NCBI GenBank assembly: GCA_965365445.1
Contig: CBDUBS010000011.1
Coordinates: forward strand, 1-38,009
DNA length: 38,009 bases
Origin: CBDUBS01 sp965365445
GTDB lineage: Bacteria > Bacteroidota > Rhodothermia > Rhodothermales > DASSAV01
Direction of reading: 5' to 3'
Positions 25,068 to 31,463 of the stretch are shown in pieces (positions within the stretch are counted from its first letter, which is position 1; each line of letters opens with the position of its first letter). Under the pieces are notes generated by a model. The model saw only the letters and a program-made list of their open reading frames with translations, made no database searches and was not told the origin of the DNA. Both the position numbers and the translations under genes were made by a program.

Positions 25068-25985
25068 TCAGTGGCCGAGGGAGTGCACTACGTCTTTTTC
25101 GATGGCATCGACGAACTCGGAGAGCCGGGTCAAAACCCGTGCACGACTCAGCCGGCGCATGGGCACCTGACGAACGATCTGTGTGCATTGTTCGAGATGA
25201 CCGGCGCTCACCCCGGCCCTCCCTAGGAAACGCATTGCATACGTATGCCCGACGAGTTCGATGAGCGCCTTCTGCGGGGGTAGGACTTCGATGGCAACCT
25301 CAGAAGTGGTATCGTCGGTATAGTCCAGAACGTAAATGCAATGCAGGGGCAGGAAGTCGTCCGTGGTATTGTTTTCCGACCGATGGAGCCGTTTGGTCCA
25401 ACTGCTGTGGAGTTCGGGGAGTTCTTCCGGGTCGGTTCCGAGAGAGGCCGAAACGGCATCCGGCCAGAGCTTTACCGAGGCAATGCCGCGCCGGGCGCGG
25501 ACGCCGCCGGGAGGCGCCTCTACATCCAGGGCGAGTATGTCGTCGGTAAGGAGGGGGTACCCCCGCTGGTTCAGGGCGGCGGCCGTAGTGGATTTTCCCG
25601 CTCCCTTATATCCGAGGAAGGCTACGGTTCGACCTTCCACGCTGACGGCGCTGGCGTGGAGGGCGCACCAGCCGCGCTGATGCAGCAATATCCCCATGGC
25701 TACACCCTGGATGGCGATAGCCAGGAGTTCTTCATCCACACCGGGCGCGGGTTCGGCAACCATTCGGTTCCCGTTGCTGATTCGGATGGCGCCGACGAAA
25801 CTCCAGTAGACGACCACTTCCGTAGAGGAACCCGATACGAACGGTTCCTTTTCCAGGGGTTCGGGGACATCAACGGAAACACGCCCGTAGGCGACGGTCA
25901 CATCGGCAGCCGATTCAACGGGCTCTAGTTCCCGTAGAGGGATCTCGGAATGAATGCCAAGCCCAAAGGCTCTGTACTGATACAT
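25068..25985 (-). CDS. HPr-kinase-like peptide kinase K2 (lasso locus 2)
   Basis: 305 aa, ATG at 25985 with AAGGATAAGG upstream. It is a paralogue of K1: the N-terminus MYQYRAFGLGIHSEIPLREL aligns directly, HASAVSVEGRTVAFLGYKGAGKSTTAA carries Walker A near 122-130, and LLTDDILALD lies near 145. The family (ThcoK/PadeK type) uses ATP to phosphorylate the C-terminal Ser of the linear precursor. Precursor A2 upstream ends in Ser42. The intergenic distance to A2 (304 bp, with a strong terminator) implies either readthrough or a separate promoter. Whether K1 and K2 are specific for their own precursor or interchangeable is open. Confidence 0.86.
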   Translation of the reverse strand: MYQYRAFGLGIHSEIPLRELEPVESAADVTVAYGRVSVDVPEPLEKEPFVSGSSTEVVVYWSFVGAIRISNGNRMVAEPAPGVDEELLAIAIQGVAMGILLHQRGWCALHASAVSVEGRTVAFLGYKGAGKSTTAAALNQRGYPLLTDDILALDVEAPPGGVRARRGIASVKLWPDAVSASLGTDPEELPELHSSWTKRLHRSENNTTDDFLPLHCIYVLDYTDDTTSEVAIEVLPPQKALIELVGHTYAMRFLGRAGVSAGHLEQCTQIVRQVPMRRLSRARVLTRLSEFVDAIEKDVVHSLGH

Positions 25986-26226
25986 GTACCTTATCCTTCG
26001 GTCGGCTCTGCACCGGATGTATGGAACAGCGGCCGTTACTCCAGCAGTACCCTGCCCGAGCCTCTCCAGCGGACGAACCGCCGGCAGCAGGCTGGAGGGT
26101 GTTCCCGCTTCAAGCCGTCAGCAGAGCCGTATGATGATGGGGTGTAAAAATGATCCCCGAGAGGGGCGGGATGCATGGCCGGGGCCAACCCGGTCATACG
26201 GGAAAGAAAGACCACGGCCGATAAAC
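25986..26226. other. Leader region between A2 terminator and K2
   Basis: About 240 bp without a recognisable gene. A 46-codon - strand frame from about 26175 has no ribosome site or family resemblance. A small hairpin (CCCC-TCTC-GGGG followed by ATCATTTTT on the - strand) near 26155-26164 could be a second weak terminator. I see no convincing promoter. Confidence 0.5.
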
Positions 26227-26272
26227 AAACAACACCCCGCTGCCGACTTGCGCCGACAACGGGGTGTTGTTT
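26227..26272 (-). terminator. Strong intrinsic terminator after precursor A2
   Basis: A perfect 13-bp outer stem (AAACAACACCCCG / CGGGGTGTTGTTT) continues into a 7-bp inner stem with two G-U pairs and a GCAA tetraloop. On the - strand it is followed by GTTTATC. It begins 17 nt after the A2 stop codon. Precursor mRNA should accumulate above downstream kinase mRNA. Confidence 0.88.
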
Positions 26273-26289
26273 CGATCATTCAGCTGGAC

Positions 26290-26418
26290 TTAGCTGAGCG
26301 GCTTGCAAGCCGTGCCCGGCGATCCACCAGGGGTGTCAGCGAGAGGAAAACCGCAGTTAGCGGTGATTTCGCTCACAGAGCCATGGACCACGAGACGAGG
26401 AGCATCGTACTTTTTCAT
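26290..26418 (-). CDS. Lasso peptide precursor A2 (42 aa)
   Basis: 42 aa, ATG at 26418 with GGAGGGAACTCT upstream. The leader has Y4-D-A-P-R-L9, the lasso box, with four residues (APRL) identical to A1. Aligned to A1 without gaps from that Pro, Thr19 takes the -2 place and Asn21 core position 1. The core then begins NCGFPLAD and continues TPGGSPGTACKPLS. Asp28 becomes position 8, matching Glu8 of A1, for an eight-residue ring. If instead Cys22 is residue 1 the ring is seven and Thr is at -3. Two Cys (22 and 38) could form a disulfide, one inside the ring and one in the tail. The C-terminal Ser suits phosphorylation by K2. It follows the cyclase gene by 48 bp. Confidence 0.85.
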   Translation of the reverse strand: MKKYDAPRLVVHGSVSEITANCGFPLADTPGGSPGTACKPLS

Positions 26419-26466
26419 AGAGTTCCCTCCGTTTGTTGAATGAACCTGTCTACCGACTCCGGCAGA

Positions 26467-28428
26467 TCAGGGTGTTTCCTGAAGAATCTTCTCCGTCGAC
26501 TGCTTTCGATCGCCGCGCAAAGAAGAGTTGTTTTTGTCAAGCCAAAGTGCCGTTGTTACAAAACGCCATACATAATCTGCGTTTCCCTTACTAACCGTGC
26601 CGTATCCCTCCTGAGAGTGAATATTTTTTAAGGCAACTTCCGAGGCATAATGATAAACATTGCCGGTGTTCGAAAGCGCAACGTTCTTCATACGTTCTTG
26701 TTCGTCACGTTCCAGGCTGTGTATTACGCCGGGTGTCATATCCGTTTTTCCCGGCCGCCAGCGAATCGCCTCGGGCAGAATACCTTCCATGGCCCGTCGG
26801 AGTATGGCACGCTCCCACCCCCCCGCTAGTTTCTGTGCCGGAGGTAACGCTAATGCAAATTTCATTAACCGAACATCCATGAACGGCAAACGAAGTTCGA
26901 TCTGATGAGCCGCACCGAGCGCCGTAAGGAACCGGATGCCGGCCGCAAACGAAACCGATGTCAGTTTCCTGAAGTGCGCCTCGCGTTCGGTAAGAGGGAG
27001 GGGTTCCGGGGGGGCAAAATGCTCCCGCACCCGATCGATGAATTCCGGGTTGAACAGCGGATATGGCGTCTGCTGCGGAGCCGCTTTTTTACCGTTGAAC
27101 TGATCCCGGATGGCCCGGGCCCAGTCCATTCGGGCGAGGGTCGGGTTGACGAGGCAGCCCCGGATCCACGTCCAGGCAGCGGGGCGCCACGGCAAGCCGC
27201 GCATGTCGGAATACTGTTTTACTTCGGACAGCAGCTTGATCCACCGGCCGGCATGGGCCAGCTCGAACCAGTATCCGGTTCCGTGCGATACCGTCGAATC
27301 CCCATCGAACCCGTCCAACACGACGCGAGCGCCCCGGCGGCTTGCCTCTTCGTAGAGGCGCCACGGTATCCTTGCGTTTCCTCCTTCGACGGGCTGATCG
27401 GCGTGCCACTGGATCTGATCGGCTGCATCGAGCACGCCGACCTTGTCGGCGAAAAAGTAATGGCGATCCAGGCCGTATTTATCTAACACCGTTTCAATAT
27501 ACGGACGCTCGTCAATAGAGGTGACCGACTCGTAAACGGCCGACAGCGTAAACAGCGGGTTGTCCGATACGTTTCCCCGGGCCTGGAGCGTCGCGGCCAT
27601 GCTGGTGATCGACGAAGAATCGAGACCTCCGCTCAGCATAGCGCCAATCGGATAGGCGCTTCGCATACGGCAGGCGACGGCTTCAGCGAACAACTCGCGG
27701 AATGCTTCCGCGTATTCTTCGTCGGACGACAGCAGGATCTCCTGATCGGGCTGAAGGGCCCAGTAGCGCTGTGAAAGCAAGCCGCCCGACCCTACCTTCA
27801 ATAGCCGGCCGCCCGGCAGGCACTTGATGTCTTTATAGAATGTACGTTCCGGGTCGCGCCTTACCGGCAGCATCAGGTGCTCGGCAATGTGCAAATCGTC
27901 GGGTTCGGAGGAGATGCCTTCCAGGGCGAGCAAAGCTTTGGGTTCAGAGGCGAAGGCAAACAGCTTTCCGGGTACATAATGATAATACAGCTGTTTGACG
28001 CCTACCTGGTCGCAGGCGCAGAACAGGGTGCGTCCGGCTTTATCCCAGACCGCAAAGGCAAAATCGCCGAGCAGTTTCTCGACCCCGGCCGGACCCCACT
28101 TCTCGAACGCAGCAAGGATGAGTCGGCTATCGGTTACAGCGTCGCCCGACGCATCCTGCAATCCGAGCAGGCGAATCAACTCCTCCCGGTTATCGATGCG
28201 GGCATCGGCGACCAGAATGAGGTTGGATGACTCGCCGACGAGCGGCTGCCTTTCATGGAGAGATTCCGGCGTAGTATGCAACAGCCGATGGCCGAACCCG
28301 GCCGAATCTTCCTGCCAGGTTGCTTCGGCGTCGGAGCCCCGATGAGCGAGCACATCCATCATCCGGGCCAGATCGGCCGGATCGACAGGGCGTCCGCTCA
28401 GATGGATGATTCCGACTATGCCGCTCAT
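26467..28428 (-). CDS. Lasso cyclase C, asparagine-synthetase-like
   Basis: 653 aa. An N-terminal glutaminase-like domain (about 1-205) is followed by the AsnB synthetase domain with PPi-loop LSGGLDSSS near residue 265 and VVLDGFDGD near 375. In lasso systems (McjC type) it adenylates the ring acceptor Asp/Glu side chain and lets the N-terminal amine attack. The protein starts MSGIVGII: the glutaminase Cys2 of true AsnB is Ser here, so it cannot use glutamine, consistent with a peptide cyclase. It lies between B1 and precursor A2 and is the only cyclase in the window. No clear Shine-Dalgarno. The C-terminal 20 residues are polar. Confidence 0.9.
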   Translation of the reverse strand: MSGIVGIIHLSGRPVDPADLARMMDVLAHRGSDAEATWQEDSAGFGHRLLHTTPESLHERQPLVGESSNLILVADARIDNREELIRLLGLQDASGDAVTDSRLILAAFEKWGPAGVEKLLGDFAFAVWDKAGRTLFCACDQVGVKQLYYHYVPGKLFAFASEPKALLALEGISSEPDDLHIAEHLMLPVRRDPERTFYKDIKCLPGGRLLKVGSGGLLSQRYWALQPDQEILLSSDEEYAEAFRELFAEAVACRMRSAYPIGAMLSGGLDSSSITSMAATLQARGNVSDNPLFTLSAVYESVTSIDERPYIETVLDKYGLDRHYFFADKVGVLDAADQIQWHADQPVEGGNARIPWRLYEEASRRGARVVLDGFDGDSTVSHGTGYWFELAHAGRWIKLLSEVKQYSDMRGLPWRPAAWTWIRGCLVNPTLARMDWARAIRDQFNGKKAAPQQTPYPLFNPEFIDRVREHFAPPEPLPLTEREAHFRKLTSVSFAAGIRFLTALGAAHQIELRLPFMDVRLMKFALALPPAQKLAGGWERAILRRAMEGILPEAIRWRPGKTDMTPGVIHSLERDEQERMKNVALSNTGNVYHYASEVALKNIHSQEGYGTVSKGNADYVWRFVTTALWLDKNNSSLRGDRKQSTEKILQETP

Positions 28429-28468
28429 GTAATCGTGATTAAACCGGGTTCTACAGTGTTTCGACTAT

Positions 28469-28765
28469 TTACGCCGTTGTTTCCGTAACGATACGAATCA
28501 AGCGGTTTCCTTCGAGGTCCTCCAGAAACCGAATAACATCCGGCGACAGCTGCTCCCGCGTAACATCGTACTGCTGCAAAATGACTTCAATGACTTCGCT
28601 GACCAGGATGGGTTGCGGGATCAACTCGAGTATTATGGCTCCGAGTTCATTGAGTCCGTAATACTTTCCTGCAGAAACATCGAGTAAGACCATCTCCCCT
28701 CCCAGATCCGCCACCGACAGGTTCTCACCGATGACGACAACCGATTTCTCCGTAATGACACTCAT
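28469..28765 (-). CDS. Lasso peptide B1 protein, PqqD-like RRE (locus 2)
   Basis: 98 aa from the ATG at 28765, the usual length for the family; a TTG start 60 nt upstream would add an atypical N-terminus. The RRE core runs from ENLSVADLGGEMVLLDVSAGKYYGLNELG (about 14-42) into three helices ending RFLEDLEGNRLIRIV. It is a paralogue of the locus 1 B1. Lasso B1 binds the [Y/W]xxPxL leader box and delivers the precursor to B2 and C. It opens locus 2, 40 bp before the cyclase gene. No B2 gene is beside it. Confidence 0.87.
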   Translation of the reverse strand: MSVITEKSVVVIGENLSVADLGGEMVLLDVSAGKYYGLNELGAIILELIPQPILVSEVIEVILQQYDVTREQLSPDVIRFLEDLEGNRLIRIVTETTA

Positions 28766-29319
28766 GGGCACTTCGTTCTCTTGAAGAATGGATGACAGGC
28801 GGGCTACAGGCCCTGGGATCACCAAAATAGATTGCTTTTCCTCAACAAGAACGCCCTCTTTGCTTAATTACCTATTTGTAGAAATCGGTTGCGCGGTCAT
28901 TTTGCCTGGTCCGGCAACGGCTTGTCGTGTTCTCACGGAATAAAAGTAGCCCATAGGCAACACCCGTCCCGCTCACGTTAGGTACAATAGCTATGGGTAT
29001 TTCGGCACAGTTGGTAGGGAGGAAAGGCGCATATCGGATCATCCTATCAGACTAATCGGCAACGAATAGACCCTGGAAATGCAGGTTCCGGGACGGCGCC
29101 GGAGCCGTGCGGAAAGGCTGCCCCTTGCTCCACGGATGCCCGCCGGGAAGGCGAACCTGGTTCGACGGGCCCCGGGATATCCGTACGCATCATTCACTGC
29201 GCCGACCTGCGACACGCAGCCGTTCATGGCAGGCAACATACGTATGTTGCTTCCATTCCGGCTGCAACGGACACGGTTCCCGGTGATGTCGGGCGGCCCG
29301 GGTTATCGTGGAGCCCGCT
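28766..29319. other. Intergenic region upstream of lasso locus 2
   Basis: About 550 bp between the end of the GH127 gene and the start of B1. It must hold the locus 2 promoter. An AT-rich patch near 28855-28890 is the best candidate, but I see no well-spaced -35/-10 pair. Frames on both strands (for example 29039-29239 - and 29079-29369 +) are Arg/Pro-rich and unlike proteins. It contains the palindrome at 29233-29250. Confidence 0.5.
29233..29250. promoter_or_regulatory. Perfect 18-bp palindrome
   Basis: GCAACATACGTATGTTGC is a perfect palindrome with no centre spacer, lying 70 bp after the GH127 gene and about 470 bp upstream of lasso B1. It is symmetric like an operator of a dimeric regulator, and it has no T-run. 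Function unassigned. Confidence 0.4.
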
Positions 29320-31302
29320 TCATAGGCCCGGTTTCGCGATCACCGGGAACTCGGCGATGCGCAGGGTAGAGGCTCCGTACGGAATCAGCCGGATTGTTTC
29401 GACCCTTAGATCGGAGCGAACCGGGCTGTACGGCAGCACGCCGTGTACGTGGTCGTAGGCCTTCCATTCGGGGATTCGCTTTGCCCGTACCCGCAGGGTT
29501 ATAGGGGCCGTTTCCGGGGTCCACGGGTTCGCCGCCACCCTGATCGATCGGTCGATTTGTATGGGTTCCTCGACCATGAGGCCGTAGTTCCAGGGGCTCG
29601 CCGGATGGACCTCATATGTTGGAATGCCGGCTACCTCGTCGATTTTTTTCCACTCCTCCTCGATGGGCATTGCGAAAACGAGCGGCCCCCGCTCCACGCC
29701 CGCCAGTCCCTTATGCCACAGGCTGACTTCGACGGCCGCCGGCAGGTGCAGATCCACCTCATCACCGTCGTTCCAGGTGCGCTCGATTCGCAGCATCCGA
29801 CCTGTCTGGACCGATTCAACCGGTTGGCCGTTCACGCGGACTTCGGCCCCTTCGGCCCAGAACGGGATCCGCAGGTGCAGCGGGAACGCGGCGGGGCTTT
29901 CGCTCCGGAAAGTGAGGCGGACGCGATCCTCGAACGGATATACCGTTTCCTCCTCGAAACGCACCGTTGCGCCGCCGGCTACCCGCGCCGTCACGCGGCT
30001 CGGAGCGTAGGCAAGCGCCGCCAGTCCGCCGTCCTCAGAGGCGAGCCAGAGGTTCTGCGTAAACTTCGGCCAACCCTGATGCAGGTTAGTGGTGCAGCAC
30101 GGGTAGCCGGTCAGTAGTCCGATCAGGTGGGACGTACCCCCATGCTGCTGCACGTACTGATCGACATCCTTACTGACGGCTACCTGGTTCGGCTGCTGGA
30201 AGTACTGACGCGCCCAGCCGTCGTCGGTAATCTGTGTGGGCAGGGCGTTGTAGGCAACCCGTTCCAGGTGGTCGGCATAGCGAACGTCGCCCGTGATCTG
30301 GGCCAGCGTCTCCAGCGAATACATAAATTCCACGACGGTGCAGAGTTCGGTGCCCTGGATGGGGTCGGCGCCGTGCAGGGGTTCGTCGCCCGAGAACATG
30401 CCCTGAATCTGGCCGTGATCCCGACGGAGGAAGTTCAACCCGGTGCGGACGGCTTCCAGAAAGCGGGCGTCGCCCGTGCGGAGGTATTGCAGGCCCGGCT
30501 CTTTGACCCCCATCGCCACGTTGACGCCGTGGCTGGAAGGCGGCTGCTCATGCAGGAACCCGTTCGTCCAGTCCGAGGTCTGGGCGGAGAGGGTTTCTGC
30601 GAGATTCAGCAAAAATGCATCGCCCGTCCGGTTATACAGCCACAGCACCGATGCCACGTTCTCTCCCCCCCGGTGTTGCGCCCAGTACGTCCAGTGAGAG
30701 AGGGGCTGCTCGTCTATCCGGGCAAGCTGGTACCGGAAGTACTTCGTCATGGCGGTGAGCACCCTGGGGTCGCCGGTTGCATCGTAGTAGGATTGCAGCA
30801 CCTTGAGCATCACCATGCGCGGCCACCAATCGCCCTTGTTGCCCCTCTGGACTTTCCCATCCTCGCCGCGCAAGCCGTCGGTATCGCGCGGGCCGATATA
30901 GCCGTCCTCCCGCTGGTTCGTCAGGACATGCTCGATCCAGGGCCGGGCCTTCGCGATCAGTTCGTCGTCTTTCAGGATGTATGCCAGCGGCACGAGGCCG
31001 TCCAGCCAGTACGGACCGCGTTCCCACGCGTCGCCGTCGCCGCCCAGCCAGGCGTTGCTCGGCCCGACGTTCTCGTATACCTCGTCCAGATGCCCCGACA
31101 TCCCATCGGCCAGCGTGCGGAGCTGCGCATGAAGCCAGCCGGCCGGCTCGACGGCTCCGAGGGGCAACGTGGTATACGGCGCCCGGGCCAGCGGAGCGCG
31201 GCTGAAAACGTAGGGCGTTCCTGCGTGTTGCGCGTACGCATGGCCGGTAAGAAGGGTCGCCAGCAGGATCGGAAGTACGCTGCGCGCGGCTTTGCTGAAC
31301 AT
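29320..31302 (-). CDS. GH127-family glycosidase (beta-L-arabinofuranosidase-like), secreted
   Basis: 660 aa with a signal peptide ending in LLTGHAYAQ. The alpha/alpha-barrel starts near residue 40. Catalytic-region signatures of GH127 (PF07944, formerly DUF1680) are GTELCTVVEFMYSLE near 320-334 and YPCCTTNLHQGWPKF near 396-410; the Glu and the Cys pair match the Zn/thiolate-dependent retaining mechanism of this family. A C-terminal beta-sandwich follows from about 420. Substrates of the family are beta-L-arabinofuranosides and some related sugars, so periplasmic or outer plant/algal polysaccharide breakdown is likely. No other glycosidase or SusC/D pair adjoins it. Upstream 160 bp hold nothing else I can see. 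Confidence 0.9.
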   Translation of the reverse strand: MFSKAARSVLPILLATLLTGHAYAQHAGTPYVFSRAPLARAPYTTLPLGAVEPAGWLHAQLRTLADGMSGHLDEVYENVGPSNAWLGGDGDAWERGPYWLDGLVPLAYILKDDELIAKARPWIEHVLTNQREDGYIGPRDTDGLRGEDGKVQRGNKGDWWPRMVMLKVLQSYYDATGDPRVLTAMTKYFRYQLARIDEQPLSHWTYWAQHRGGENVASVLWLYNRTGDAFLLNLAETLSAQTSDWTNGFLHEQPPSSHGVNVAMGVKEPGLQYLRTGDARFLEAVRTGLNFLRRDHGQIQGMFSGDEPLHGADPIQGTELCTVVEFMYSLETLAQITGDVRYADHLERVAYNALPTQITDDGWARQYFQQPNQVAVSKDVDQYVQQHGGTSHLIGLLTGYPCCTTNLHQGWPKFTQNLWLASEDGGLAALAYAPSRVTARVAGGATVRFEEETVYPFEDRVRLTFRSESPAAFPLHLRIPFWAEGAEVRVNGQPVESVQTGRMLRIERTWNDGDEVDLHLPAAVEVSLWHKGLAGVERGPLVFAMPIEEEWKKIDEVAGIPTYEVHPASPWNYGLMVEEPIQIDRSIRVAANPWTPETAPITLRVRAKRIPEWKAYDHVHGVLPYSPVRSDLRVETIRLIPYGASTLRIAEFPVIAKPGL

Positions 31303-31463
31303 GAATGACTCCTATGCGTCAGAGATATGAGGGGAACCCAATCGGCGTATTCCCGGCGGGGACATTTTCGCCTCAAGGGTGTCCGAAAATGAAGATAGCG
31401 ATTTTCCGGTCCCTGAAATAACCTGCGGGCACACCGATAAAAGGCTCCTCCAGGAAACGGGTA

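Noticed and set aside
26035..26175. 46-codon - strand frame between A2 and K2 as a third precursor
   Set aside because: No leader box, no ribosome site, no acidic ring residue at the right spacing; Arg/Pro-rich composition fits non-coding sequence.
26467..28428. True asparagine synthetase
   Set aside because: Ser replaces Cys2, and it sits between a PqqD-like B1 and a lasso precursor.
29039..29369. Short frames on both strands upstream of lasso B1
   Set aside because: Arg/Pro/Gly-rich with no ribosome site or family resemblance; better explained as intergenic DNA.
30127..31308. 393-codon + strand frame opposite GH127
   Set aside because: Shadow of the glycosidase gene; no family features or ribosome site.
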